From NCBI GenBank assembly GCA_001567485.1, contig JZRA01000075.1:1-44162 (forward strand): DNA of 44,162 bases, read 5' to 3'. How positions within the stretch are numbered: the stretch's first letter is position 1; each line of letters begins with the position of its first letter. Of the stretch, positions 26,011 through 34,925 are shown in pieces. This DNA comes from Chloroflexi bacterium OLB13. Its GTDB lineage: Bacteria; Chloroflexota; Anaerolineae; Aggregatilineales; Phototrophicaceae. The position numbers were made by a program, and so were the translations under genes. The notes beneath the pieces were generated by a model. The model ran no database searches and had not been told where the DNA came from. It saw nothing but the letters and a program-made list of their open reading frames with translations.

Positions 26011-28326
26011 ATGCGTGATCTTTCAACTTTTCAAGGCTGGCGCCTCACGTTCTTTCAGGGCGTGCTGGTCGCCGTCTTTGCGATCTTCGCGATCCGTATG
26101 TACGACCTTCAGATCGACCGGCAAGCCGACTTTCAGGCTGCCGCCGACGACAATCGGTTGTCGATCCTGCCGTTGGCCGCCGATCGCGGCGTGATCTACG
26201 ACCGCAACAATGTCTTGCTCGCGCGAAACGCGCCGGCGTATGTCGTCGAGATCACCCCGGCCGCGCTGCCAAGCGACACCGCCGGCCGCTACGAAATCTA
26301 TAACCGGATTTCGGCCCTCACCGGCGTGCCGCCCACGTTCGCCGCCGAGCAGCAGGGGACGGTATTCGTCCGCAGCATCGAGCGCATCGTCAAGGAAGGT
26401 GAAGGCATCGCGCCGTTCACGCCGGTCGCTGTCGCCACGGACATCGACCGTCAGGCCGCCGTGCGCCTGCTCGAAGACCGCATCAGCCTGCCCGGCGTAG
26501 ACGTGCGCACCGTCGCCGTGCGCGAATATCCGACCGGCGAACTCACATCGCACGTCGTCGGCTACATGGGGCCGGTCAGCGCCGAGGTCGCGGAAGCCTT
26601 GCGCGAACTAGGCTTCGACCCACGCTTCGAACGCGAGGGCTACGCCGGCATTGAGGCGTACATGGAGAATGTCCTCGCGGGAGAACGCGGCTCCATTACA
26701 CGGGAGATCGACGTGGCCGGCGAGGTGCAGCGCGAGCTGTCCGTCGTGCCGCCGACCGCCGGCAACAGCCTGAGGCTCACCATCGACGTCGACCTTCAAG
26801 CCGCGGCGCAGGCGGCGCTGACGAGCATGCTCGATCAGCTCAACGAACAGTCGCGGTCACGCGGACAAGGCATCCAGAGCCAGCGCGGGGTTGTCATCGG
26901 CATGGATCCGCGTACTGGCGAAATCCTCGCCTTAGTGAGCTACCCGTCCTACGACAACACACGCTTTGCCCGCGCCATCGACGGCGAGTACTACCTGACC
27001 GTTCTCAACGATCCGCTTACGCCGCTGCTGAACAAGGCATCGGGATCGCTGTACCCGCCGGGATCGGCGTGGAAGCTGATCACCGCGGCGGCCGCGCTTG
27101 AAGAAGACGTGATCTCGCCCAACGCGACGTTGTTCGATCCGGGCGATCTGATCGTCGAGAACCGCTACGCACCAAACGACCCCGCGCAAAGCCAGCGCTT
27201 CGTGTGCTGGAACCGCGAGGGCCACGGCAGTCTCAATATCGTCGGTGCGATTGCCAACTCATGCAACGTGTACTTCTATCAGATTGGCGGGGGGAACCCG
27301 TCCGTCAGCCCGCTGCGCTTGCGCGAGGGCGGCCTCGGCATCCGCAACCTCGTTCGCTACGCGCAGGCACTCGGCGTCGGGTCGGAGTTGGGGATCGAGC
27401 TGGTTGGCGAGCTGGCCGGCCGGATGCCCGATCCGGACTGGAAGCGGCGGATTTACGGCGAGAACTGGTCGACCGGCGACACGTATAACGCCGCCTTCGG
27501 CCAAGGGTATATCACCGTGACGCCGCTGCAGATGATTACGTCCGTGCAGGGCCTTATCACGGGGCAGCTGCTTCAGCCCACGCTTGTCCGCGAAGTGCTG
27601 GACGAGGCCGGCAACCCGATCCGGCCGTTCGCGCCGAAAGTCATGCGAACGCTTCAACTCGACGCGCCGAACCCGGACGGCACGCTGACCCTGTTCTTGC
27701 AGGAAGACATGATTATGAAGGGCGCGGACAGCCTCGCCTGCACCTGCGAACCGAACAGCCCGTACTATAACGCTGTGCGCTGCAGCCCAGACCTGTACCG
27801 CAACACCGTCGACGTCGATCCCGCGCCTTTCAGCGAAGATCTGCGGTCGTACAAGGTACACGTCCCGTTCAACTACACGTTCAACGGAAGTGTGTGCAAC
27901 CCGCTTCGCTTCGACGCCGACTATACGCCAGCCTTCTTCACCGAAGAAAACATGCAGATCGTCCGGCTGGGAATGCGCGAAGCTGTCGTGACCGGCACCG
28001 CAGGCGGCGCGAACCTGCCGTATGTCGCTGTGGCGGGAAAGACCGGCACAGCCGAATACTGCGACGACATCGCGTTTGCGCTGGACACCTGCGAGTTCGG
28101 CAACTGGCCGGATCACGCGTGGTTCACCGCTTATGCGCCGTATGAAGCCCCCGAAATCCTGTTGATCGCGTTCATCTACAACGGCATCGAAGGGTCGGCG
28201 TATGCGCTTCCGGTCGTCGTGGAGACGCTTGAAGCCTACTACCGGCTGAAGAACGAGCGCGCCGACGTTGCGAATTTGCTCGATGGCGAAGGCGCTGCCA
28301 TCGCGTATGCCAAGCTGTCGCCTTAG
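26011..28326 (+). CDS. mrdA: Penicillin-binding protein 2 (elongation-specific transpeptidase)
   Basis: Class B PBP that crosslinks peptidoglycan during cell elongation. One N-terminal membrane helix (about 14-32) is followed by the dimerisation domain (DRGVIYDRNNVLLARN) and the transpeptidase domain: SAWK with catalytic Ser352, SCN at 417-419 and KTGTAE starting at Lys677. The 771 residues are longer than a typical PBP2 of about 630, mainly because about 260 residues separate SCN from KTG instead of roughly 160. That insertion carries Cys577, 579, 591 and 629, with two more Cys at about 684 and 694 just after KTG. It is the fourth gene of the mre operon, 15 bp after mreD. Confidence 0.95.
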   Translation: MRDLSTFQGWRLTFFQGVLVAVFAIFAIRMYDLQIDRQADFQAAADDNRLSILPLAADRGVIYDRNNVLLARNAPAYVVEITPAALPSDTAGRYEIYNRISALTGVPPTFAAEQQGTVFVRSIERIVKEGEGIAPFTPVAVATDIDRQAAVRLLEDRISLPGVDVRTVAVREYPTGELTSHVVGYMGPVSAEVAEALRELGFDPRFEREGYAGIEAYMENVLAGERGSITREIDVAGEVQRELSVVPPTAGNSLRLTIDVDLQAAAQAALTSMLDQLNEQSRSRGQGIQSQRGVVIGMDPRTGEILALVSYPSYDNTRFARAIDGEYYLTVLNDPLTPLLNKASGSLYPPGSAWKLITAAAALEEDVISPNATLFDPGDLIVENRYAPNDPAQSQRFVCWNREGHGSLNIVGAIANSCNVYFYQIGGGNPSVSPLRLREGGLGIRNLVRYAQALGVGSELGIELVGELAGRMPDPDWKRRIYGENWSTGDTYNAAFGQGYITVTPLQMITSVQGLITGQLLQPTLVREVLDEAGNPIRPFAPKVMRTLQLDAPNPDGTLTLFLQEDMIMKGADSLACTCEPNSPYYNAVRCSPDLYRNTVDVDPAPFSEDLRSYKVHVPFNYTFNGSVCNPLRFDADYTPAFFTEENMQIVRLGMREAVVTGTAGGANLPYVAVAGKTGTAEYCDDIAFALDTCEFGNWPDHAWFTAYAPYEAPEILLIAFIYNGIEGSAYALPVVVETLEAYYRLKNERADVANLLDGEGAAIAYAKLSP

Positions 28327-28335
28327 GATGCACGG

Positions 28336-29487
28336 ATGACCGACACCCTCGAATTCTCCGCGCGGGATACGCTCAAATACGTGGCTCCTGCCGCGCTCGC
28401 GGCCGTTATCGCATTCGTGGCGTTCACGCTGATCGGCAGCACGCCGCTGCTGCGCGCGATGGGGTTGTCGGCGGCGGTGGCCGGCGTCGCGCTGACCGTG
28501 CGCAGCATGGGCGCGCTGATGTCGCTGGTGGGCGGGCTGGCGATCGCATTCAGCCCCGCGTACTGGGCACAAGCGGGCGGCGGCGGCAGCGCCCCGGCGA
28601 CGATCGTGCTGGCGCTGGGCGCTGGGGCGGTGCTCGCACTGATCCTCATTATCCTCGTGCAGCGGCCTTACGTCGCCGTCGTGGCCGCGCTCGCCGCCTT
28701 CGCCGTGGTGTTCATCTCGCAGATCGGCGAGCCGCGCAGCCTGCGTCTGACCGTGTTGGCCTCGGCGTGGTTGATCTACCTGCTCGTCCAAGCGGTGCTG
28801 ACGGCCAATCCCCGCCCCGACGAACCCCCACGTTACGGATACCGGTTCGCGGCCGCGCTGCGTGCTGGCATCCTGCTGATCCTCGCCGCCGCGACCATCA
28901 ACGACCCGCTGTTCGTGCTGTTCGTACCGGCCGTGGCGCTCGGCCTGATCGAATCGCGCGCGCGGATCCCGATGTGGTACTGGCTGATTCTAGGCGTGAT
29001 CGTCGTATTCGGCGCCCGCGGGATCATGCTCACGTACGTCTCGCCGCAGTGGTGGGGCGTGACGGTCGACATGGCGCTCAGCTCGCGCTCGAACGTCCCG
29101 TTCCTTGTGGCCGACGGCTGGCGCGATGGCGCGCGCTGGATCACCACGTTCGGCCTGCTCGTGTCCCAATTCACTTTCGCCGGCGTAGCGCTCAGCGTGT
29201 TGGGCGTGGCGCGGCTGGCACGCTGGTATCCGCCGCTGGGCACCGTGATGATGGTCGCGTATGCGACGTTCTTCGCGTTTGGCCTTGCCTACTTCGGCCG
29301 CGACCGGTCGACCCTGCTGCTGCCGCTGCTGATGATCCAGACATTCCTCATGTGTTATGCCGTGCACGCGATCGGGCAGTGGGCCAGCAAGGTGCTGCGC
29401 ACTCCGGAGGTGCTTACCGTCCGCTGGGCCGCGCCGGCGGTGCTGGCGATTCTCCCCGCGTTTCTGTTTCTGCAGGTGGTGAAGTAG
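28336..29487 (+). CDS. Polytopic membrane protein of the mre operon, function unknown
   Basis: A 383-residue protein with about ten hydrophobic segments, beginning nine bases after the PBP2 gene. Its place is where rodA is often found, and length and segment number resemble a SEDS protein, but I cannot find SEDS blocks, so I do not call it RodA. The C-terminal half (SPQWWGVTVDMALSSRSNV, ITTFGLLVSQFTFAGVALSVLG, FGRDRSTLLLPLL) has a large soluble loop and an RDRSTLLLPL end that recalls GT-C or DUF2723-type membrane glycosyltransferases. That similarity is an impression only. It is the last gene of the cluster. Confidence 0.7.
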   Translation: MTDTLEFSARDTLKYVAPAALAAVIAFVAFTLIGSTPLLRAMGLSAAVAGVALTVRSMGALMSLVGGLAIAFSPAYWAQAGGGGSAPATIVLALGAGAVLALILIILVQRPYVAVVAALAAFAVVFISQIGEPRSLRLTVLASAWLIYLLVQAVLTANPRPDEPPRYGYRFAAALRAGILLILAAATINDPLFVLFVPAVALGLIESRARIPMWYWLILGVIVVFGARGIMLTYVSPQWWGVTVDMALSSRSNVPFLVADGWRDGARWITTFGLLVSQFTFAGVALSVLGVARLARWYPPLGTVMMVAYATFFAFGLAYFGRDRSTLLLPLLMIQTFLMCYAVHAIGQWASKVLRTPEVLTVRWAAPAVLAILPAFLFLQVVK

Positions 29488-29543
29488 TCCACAGAGGCGG
29501 TGAAAACCCGCACAATCCAACTGTTCAGCCCACTGTTCGCTGG

Positions 29544-29549
29544 TACAAT
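29544..29549 (+). promoter_or_regulatory. Possible -10 element before the second glycosyltransferase operon
   Basis: GGTACAAT, 49 bases before the ATG at 29598, in the 110-bp gap after the mre operon. No good -35. Confidence 0.35.
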
Positions 29550-29597
29550 ACGCCGTGAGATTCATCTAAGTGTGCTGACGTTGCAGAACGGCGCTGC

Positions 29598-31619
29598 ATG
29601 ACGAAAAACAGCCGATTCAGCTTCGCGCTTGCCGTAATTCTTTTGCTGGCGGGCGCGGTACTGCGTGCATACGCGATCGGCCAAGTCCCGTTGGGGCTGA
29701 GCCAATCCGAGATCGTCGACCTCCGCTTGACCGAAACCGTGCGTCAAGGCAGCGTGCAGGTGTTCTTCGCGCTGGGAGACGAAGGGCGCGAGACGCTGTA
29801 CCCTGCCGTGATCGCCGGCCTGACCTCGATCTTGGGCGCCGGCACACTGATTTTCAGCTGGATCGCGTTCGCGGTCGGCATGATCACGCTGGCGTTGACT
29901 TACGCGCTAGGCCGCCGCTTGTATGGCGATCTGGCCGGCTTGGCCGCGCTCGGATTTCTGGCCGTCACATGGTGGCCGGTGCTGCTCTCGCGGTCGGTCG
30001 GCCGCGAGACGGTGCTCCCGATCCTCGTTACCAGCGTGCTGCTCGCGCTGGCGCTGGGCCTGCCGGTTTACGGCCCACGCCGGCCCGCCTCTTCCCAAAC
30101 CGCCGCCTTCGCGGGGCTGGGCGTCGCCGTCGCCATCGGGATCTACCTGCATCCGTCCGGTTTGGTCGTGGGCCTGTTGACGCTCGGGTTCGTCGGTTTC
30201 TACATGGCGTTCGGCCGGCCGCGTTTGACCGACCCGATCCGCCGTTCCATCGGATTCACCGCCCTGCTCGTGCTGATCTTCGTCGTGCCTTACCTGCTGA
30301 GCGCGATGAATCTACCGCATCTGAGCGGGGCCGTGCGCCTCGTCTCCGGCTTAACATCCGACCCGACACCGGTCTGGGAACGCGCCTTCAACGGCGTCAT
30401 GGGCCTCGGCCTGCTCGGTGACAGCAACCCGGCCGTCAATATCCCCGGACGTCCGTTCACCGACCCGATCTCCGCGCTCATCGTCGGGTTGGGGGCGGTC
30501 GTCGCGCTGCGCTATCTGCGCCGCCGCCTGCGCTTCACGCTGCTGGCAATCGGGCTGCTCGTGCTCGGGCCGCTGGTGATCTTCGCGCCGAACAGCCCGT
30601 CATGGATCGCCTCAAGCGTCCTGATCCCCGTGCTGGCGCTCTGCTTCGGGCTGGGCATCACCGCGCTCGGCACGCTGCTGCGCCGTCGGGCCGCCGCGGG
30701 GTTGATCCTCGCCTCGCTGCTGATCTTCAATTTTGGCTGGACATTTCAGGACTTGTTCTTCGTATGGCCGGATCTGCCGGAAGTCCGTGCCGCGTATAAC
30801 TCGCGCATCGCCGAGCAAGCGCAGGTCATCGACCGCACCGCGAGCGACGTCCCAACCCTGCTGTGCAGCACCGACTTCAGCGCGGCGCGCGCCACCACTA
30901 CCTTCAACAACACGCGCTTGCTCGCGCTCATGTTGAACAATCGCAGTGCCCCGCTGCGCGCACTCAACTGCACGTTCGGGCTAGTGTTCCCTAACGGCGG
31001 CGCGAAGTTCCAGCTCATCTCGCCCAACCGCGCACTGCTTGACAGTGTCGATCCGGCCGTGTCACGTTGGCTCGACCTCGCGGATGAAGCGGCGCGCGGC
31101 GTTTTGCAGTTTTCGATCGAGTGGCAGTTGGCCGATCTGACCGGCCTGTTCACAACAGCGGCCCCCGTTCGGCTCGAACCGGACGTGAAGACTACCGACG
31201 ATGTGTTGTTCCCCCCGATGCGGTTAGAGAACAACCTGACGTTTCTGGGTTACGTGCCGGTGATGACCCGCGTCAAGCCCGGCGGCGTTCTGCCCGTCGT
31301 GACGTATTGGCGCGTGGATGGCATGCTGCCGCCCGATCTGGTCGTATTCTCGCATCTGTACGGCGATCTGGGCGCGGCTCCGCTGGCGAACCTCGACAGC
31401 ATCAGCATGCGGCCCATCAGCCTCGCGCAGCGCGACGTGTTCATGCAGGTACATCTGCTGCGCCTTCCCGAAACCCTGCCCGAACGCACCTATGACATCG
31501 CCGTTGGCGCGTATCGCACGCAAAGCTTGCAGCGGCTGCAAGTCCTCCTCGAACCCGATCTGCGCCCGGCGGGAACCCGTTTGATCCTGTACAGCGTGGA
31601 GGTCACCTCGAACCCGTAA
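29598..31619 (+). CDS. GT-C (GT39/PMT-like) membrane glycosyltransferase
   Basis: A second membrane glycosyltransferase of the PMT/ArnT superfamily, 673 residues. The first loop after the N-terminal helix reads PLGLSQSEIVDLRLTETVR and then GDEGRETLYPAVIAGL. This parallels the SDHVEKLLD and NNGGREPIQMYVVALLG of the protein at 6813-9245, so both use the same catalytic-loop plan. About ten membrane segments follow to residue 390, then a soluble extracytoplasmic domain of about 280 residues. It heads a four-gene run with RNase Z and two GT2 enzymes, all overlapping by 1 to 4 bp. Substrate unknown. Confidence 0.75.
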   Translation: MTKNSRFSFALAVILLLAGAVLRAYAIGQVPLGLSQSEIVDLRLTETVRQGSVQVFFALGDEGRETLYPAVIAGLTSILGAGTLIFSWIAFAVGMITLALTYALGRRLYGDLAGLAALGFLAVTWWPVLLSRSVGRETVLPILVTSVLLALALGLPVYGPRRPASSQTAAFAGLGVAVAIGIYLHPSGLVVGLLTLGFVGFYMAFGRPRLTDPIRRSIGFTALLVLIFVVPYLLSAMNLPHLSGAVRLVSGLTSDPTPVWERAFNGVMGLGLLGDSNPAVNIPGRPFTDPISALIVGLGAVVALRYLRRRLRFTLLAIGLLVLGPLVIFAPNSPSWIASSVLIPVLALCFGLGITALGTLLRRRAAAGLILASLLIFNFGWTFQDLFFVWPDLPEVRAAYNSRIAEQAQVIDRTASDVPTLLCSTDFSAARATTTFNNTRLLALMLNNRSAPLRALNCTFGLVFPNGGAKFQLISPNRALLDSVDPAVSRWLDLADEAARGVLQFSIEWQLADLTGLFTTAAPVRLEPDVKTTDDVLFPPMRLENNLTFLGYVPVMTRVKPGGVLPVVTYWRVDGMLPPDLVVFSHLYGDLGAAPLANLDSISMRPISLAQRDVFMQVHLLRLPETLPERTYDIAVGAYRTQSLQRLQVLLEPDLRPAGTRLILYSVEVTSNP

Positions 31620-32590
31620 TGTTCGAACTGGTCTTTCTGGGCACATCGGCCTCCGCTCCCTCGATCCATCGTGGGCTGCCCTCGCTCGCCGTTCTGGCCG
31701 GCGAACACCGGTATTTGGTCGACTGCGGCGAAGGCACGCAGCGTCAAATCCTGCGCTCCGGCATCGGCTTCAAGCGCCTGAACCGGATTCTGCTCACGCA
31801 TGCGCACCTCGACCATATCCTCGGCCTCGGCGGGTTGATCTCGACTTTCGCCAATTTCGAGTCGGTCGACTTCATTGAAATCTACGGCGGCAAGCCGGCG
31901 CTCGACCGGGTAGACACGCTGTTGTTCTCAGTGGTGCTGCGTGAGGAACGCAACCCGATGCCGATCAGTCTGGTCGACATTCACCGCGCCAGCCGCGTAC
32001 TCGACGCCCGCACGCACGAGGTGTACGCCTTCCCGGTTCAGCACCGCGGCCCCGGATGCTTCGGCTTCGAGTTTCGTGAGCACGCGCATCGGCCGTTTCT
32101 CGCCGAGCGCGCCGCCGAGCTGGGCGTCCCGACCGGGCCGGAGCGCGGCATGCTGGTGCGCGGGGAGTCGGTCGTGCTGGCCGATGGTCGCGCCATCGCG
32201 CCGGGGGACGTGCTTGGGCCAGAAGTCGCCGGTGCGAAAGTCGTCGTCATGGCCGATGTCGGGCGCACCGACACGCTTGTCGAGCAATGCCGTGACGCCG
32301 ACGCGCTCGTAATCGAGGCGACGTTTCTGGACGAACACGCCGACGAGGCGCGCGCCTTCGGTCATATCACGGCGCGGCAGGCCGCCGAGCTGGCCGTCGC
32401 ATCCGGCGTGCGTTCGCTGATCTTGTGGCACGTCAGCCGGCGCTACCGCGAGCGCGACATCGTCGCCGAGGCGCGCTCGGTGTTCCCCGAGGCCATCGTC
32501 GCGCGCGACTTCGATCATTTCACCATCAAGCGCGGCGAAGGCGCAACGCGGCTTGCCCCCGTCCTCGCGCATGAGGATGAGTCGCAGTGA
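31619..32590 (+). CDS. rnz: Ribonuclease Z
   Basis: Zinc-dependent metallo-beta-lactamase-fold endonuclease that removes the 3' trailer from tRNA precursors. The zinc motif THAHLDHILGL is at about 60-70, preceded by LVDCGEGTQRQ. A further Asp ligand is in VVVMADVGRTD, and the HEAD-like and final histidines lie in FGHITARQAAELA and LILWHVSRRY. The 323 residues match the short RNase Z form. The window's two tRNAs lack encoded CCA, consistent with a need for RNase Z. Its ATG shares one base with the upstream TAA, and its end overlaps the next gene, so it is embedded in a glycosyltransferase operon. Confidence 0.94.
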   Translation: MFELVFLGTSASAPSIHRGLPSLAVLAGEHRYLVDCGEGTQRQILRSGIGFKRLNRILLTHAHLDHILGLGGLISTFANFESVDFIEIYGGKPALDRVDTLLFSVVLREERNPMPISLVDIHRASRVLDARTHEVYAFPVQHRGPGCFGFEFREHAHRPFLAERAAELGVPTGPERGMLVRGESVVLADGRAIAPGDVLGPEVAGAKVVVMADVGRTDTLVEQCRDADALVIEATFLDEHADEARAFGHITARQAAELAVASGVRSLILWHVSRRYRERDIVAEARSVFPEAIVARDFDHFTIKRGEGATRLAPVLAHEDESQ

Positions 32591-33519
32591 GCACCGCCGG
32601 CCCCGACCTCGTGGTCGTGATCGTCACATGGAACTCGGCGGGCGAAATCCGGGCCGCGCTGGATAGTGTGCTGGCCGATCTCGCCAGCACGGCGCTGGAC
32701 TGGCGCGTGATCGTCGTGGACTCAGCCTCGACGGACGGCACGCCGGAGCTGATCCGCGCTGACTACCCGCAGGTCGATCTGGTCGCCAGCGCCGAAAACC
32801 TCGGCTTCGGGCGGGCCAACAACCTCGGCCTGACCCGCGCTGGCTTCGGTACGGAGAAGTCGCCGCGCGCAGGGTACCTACTCAACCCCGATACGATCAC
32901 ACATCCGGGCGCGACCCAAATCCTGTTCGACGCGCTGATGTCGGCGGACGACATCGGATGGGCCGGCGCACGGCTCGAATACGGCGATGGATCGTTTCAG
33001 CACGGCGCGTTCCGGTTTCCGGGCCTGCGCCAGTTGTGGGCCGAGTTCTTCCCGACCCCCGGCCGCTGGATCGAAGGGCCGTTCAACGGGCGTTATCCGC
33101 GCGCGCTGTACGATGCCGGCGAGCCGTTCGACGTCGACTTCACGCTGGGCGCGACGATGATGCTGCGCGGTGAGATGATCCGCCAAACCGGCATGTTCGA
33201 CTTGCAGTTCTTTATGTACTGCGAGGAGATTGACTGGGCGTGGCGGGCCAATCGCGCGGGATGGCGGGTCGTGTGCGCGCCGAAGGCCGTCGTAACGCAC
33301 CTCGGCGGCCAAAGTACGTCCAAAATCCGCCCGCAGAGCGTGATCAATCTGTGGACGAGCCGCATGCAGCTGTACGTCAAGTACTATCCGAAGTGGAAAG
33401 TCGTGCTGGCGTCGAAGCTGATCGCCGCGGGCATGGCGCGCAAGGTGAAAGCCGAGCGCGACCCCGAACTGCGATCTGCCTACGAGACGGTGCGCTACAC
33501 AGCAATCGGAATGCGATGA
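32587..33519 (+). CDS. GT2-family glycosyltransferase
   Basis: A GT-A fold transferase of 310 residues, resembling rhamnosyltransferases such as WbbL. VVVIVTWNSAGEIRAALDSV opens the nucleotide-binding fold, followed by VIVVDSASTDGTPELI and NLGFGRANNLGL. The metal-binding DxD position appears as GYLLNPDTI, common in this subfamily. FTLGATMMLRGEMIRQTGMF and CEEIDWAWRANRAGW are the acceptor-side ED/EEID block. It begins with a GTG whose GTGA overlaps rnz, and its TGA lies in the ATGA start of the next gene. Confidence 0.9.
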   Translation: MSTAGPDLVVVIVTWNSAGEIRAALDSVLADLASTALDWRVIVVDSASTDGTPELIRADYPQVDLVASAENLGFGRANNLGLTRAGFGTEKSPRAGYLLNPDTITHPGATQILFDALMSADDIGWAGARLEYGDGSFQHGAFRFPGLRQLWAEFFPTPGRWIEGPFNGRYPRALYDAGEPFDVDFTLGATMMLRGEMIRQTGMFDLQFFMYCEEIDWAWRANRAGWRVVCAPKAVVTHLGGQSTSKIRPQSVINLWTSRMQLYVKYYPKWKVVLASKLIAAGMARKVKAERDPELRSAYETVRYTAIGMR

Positions 33520-34301
33520 CCCGCCTCACCGCCGTGATCCTCACCTTTAACGAGGAAGCGAACATCGCCGAATGTCTCGCGTCGGTCGTGTTCGCTGACG
33601 CGCGCGTGGTGTTCGATTCGGGCAGCACCGATCGTACGGCGGAGATCGCGCGCGAGGCCGGCGCGTCCGTGATTCAACGGCCGTTCGACAACTACGCGAA
33701 TCAACGCAACGCCGCGCTGGAGTCCGTGGCCGGTTCGAGCGCGTGGGTCTTGTTCGTCGACGCCGACGAGCGCGTCACGCCTGCCCTCGCCGCCGCCGTG
33801 CGCCGCGCAGTCAATCAAGGCGATGCGTACGCGGGATGGCGCATCGCACGTCACAACTACATCTTCGGCAAGCTCACGCTGGGCGCCGGATGGTACCCCG
33901 ACTATCAAACCCGGCTGCTGCGATGCGGCGCCGCGCACTATGATCCTGAGCGCAAGGTGCACGAGGTCGTCTTGCTCGACGGGCCGCTGGGCACCATCAA
34001 CGAGCCGTTCGTCCACATCAACTACACACGTTTCGATCAGTTCGTCGCCAAGCAGCAGCGTTACACCGCCTATGAGGCAGGTATCCTGTACGAGCAGGGC
34101 GTGCGCCCCAAACTGCGCAACTTCATCCTTCAGCCGCTGCGCCACTTCCGCTGGCGATTCATCACGCTCAAGGGCTACCGCGACGGGCTGCACGGCCTGC
34201 GCTTGAGCGCGTTGATGGCGTGGTACGAGCTGCGCAAGTATCAACTGCTGGCGGCGTTGTGGCGCGACCACGACCGCCGTTCCGCCTCAGATCCCCAGTA
34301 A
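33516..34301 (+). CDS. GT2-family glycosyltransferase (WaaE/KdtX-like)
   Basis: A 261-residue GT-A enzyme. TAVILTFNEEANIAECL, VVFDSGSTDRTAEIA and WVLFVDADERVTPAL (containing DAD) are the signatures of the WaaE-type group, which transfers heptose or hexose to lipid-linked glycans. GWYPDYQTRLLRCGAAHYD and KVHEVVLLDGPLG complete it. I start it at the ATG at 33516, overlapping the preceding stop; the open frame before it is shadow. A C-terminal stretch (RPKLRNFILQPLRHFRWRF) is rich in basic and aromatic residues and could bind the membrane. Confidence 0.9.
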   Translation: MTRLTAVILTFNEEANIAECLASVVFADARVVFDSGSTDRTAEIAREAGASVIQRPFDNYANQRNAALESVAGSSAWVLFVDADERVTPALAAAVRRAVNQGDAYAGWRIARHNYIFGKLTLGAGWYPDYQTRLLRCGAAHYDPERKVHEVVLLDGPLGTINEPFVHINYTRFDQFVAKQQRYTAYEAGILYEQGVRPKLRNFILQPLRHFRWRFITLKGYRDGLHGLRLSALMAWYELRKYQLLAALWRDHDRRSASDPQ

Positions 34302-34334
34302 TTGGCGCGCGTGTTCTAATGTGAATCTTAGATA

Positions 34335-34367
34335 TTGTTCTGTATAATAGTAGAACAAATGTACAAT
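34335..34367 (+). promoter_or_regulatory. Promoter and inverted repeat of the SWIM gene
   Basis: TATAAT at 34343-34348 sits inside a perfect 7-bp inverted repeat: TTGTTCT at 34335-34341 and AGAACAA at 34352-34358 with a ten-base spacer. This is placed like an operator. GAACAAATGT at 34353-34362 is identical to the core of the repeat before the P-type ATPase. A second TACAAT lies at 34362-34367. Confidence 0.55.
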
Positions 34368-34384
34368 AGTGTGGGGACCATGCC

Positions 34385-34768
34385 ATGATTCCCAAGCATA
34401 TCAAGAAGGTTCAAACCCGCAGCCGTAAGCTGCACGCCCGGCAGGTCGGCCGACAGACCATCGTCGTCGACAGCGCCACCGAAGCCCCCGGCCGTCATAT
34501 CGTGACGGTTCGCTGGGATCCGACGCACGGGCGCATCGTCACGACCTGCACCTGCAACTGGTCAAATCACAACGGCGTGGCTTGCACGCACGTCATGGCC
34601 GCGTTGGAACTGCTCGCCGGGAAGAAGGGCCGTCGGCTGAGCTACTGGCTGACGGAGGACGAGGCGCGCCGTCAGCGCCACAAGCGGCTGTTTCTTACGC
34701 GCGGCGGGGACACGAAGGGCGTGTGGGTGACAAGCCGCCCGGCCAAAGCCCATCCGCGAGCCGCCTAA
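34385..34768 (+). CDS. Small SWIM zinc-finger protein
   Basis: A 127-residue protein built around one SWIM domain. CTCNWSNHNGVACTHVMAAL fits the C-x-C-x(n)-C-x-H zinc pattern at about residues 57-76. SWIM domains bind DNA or proteins and occur in ATPases, transposases and recombination factors; here there is no other domain. The flanks are very basic (KHIKKVQTRSRKLHARQ and RRQRHKRLFL), which suits nucleic-acid binding. The gene stands alone between its own promoter and a strong terminator. The exact role is unknown. Confidence 0.8.
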   Translation: MIPKHIKKVQTRSRKLHARQVGRQTIVVDSATEAPGRHIVTVRWDPTHGRIVTTCTCNWSNHNGVACTHVMAALELLAGKKGRRLSYWLTEDEARRQRHKRLFLTRGGDTKGVWVTSRPAKAHPRAA

Positions 34769-34778
34769 TCACACCGTG

Positions 34779-34806
34779 AGGCCCGGTCGAACAGCCGGGC
34801 CTTTTC
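34779..34806 (+). terminator. Rho-independent terminator after the SWIM gene
   Basis: AGGCCCGG at 34779-34786 pairs with CCGGGCCT at 34795-34802, with an eight-base loop and a following T run. Confidence 0.85.
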
Positions 34807-34925
34807 GTTTCTTACGGGACTAAAGTAGATCACCGGGAGTCGGTGGGCAAGACGATCCGCCCCGCGACACCAGCCGAGTGAAAAACGTTGGCGCTCTCCC
34901 ATCACTCAGCACCCGGCACGTTCCA

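Noticed and set aside
27259..28791. Minus-strand open frame of 510 codons
   Set aside because: Antisense to PBP2 and the following membrane protein; composition is that of a shadow frame.
28336..29487. RodA (SEDS glycosyltransferase)
   Set aside because: Position and number of helices fit, but I cannot find SEDS sequence blocks.
34335..34367. LexA (SOS) box before the SWIM gene
   Set aside because: GAAC and GTTC elements are present, but their spacing and order do not fit the Bacillus-type or proteobacterial LexA boxes; an unknown or ArsR-like operator is as likely.
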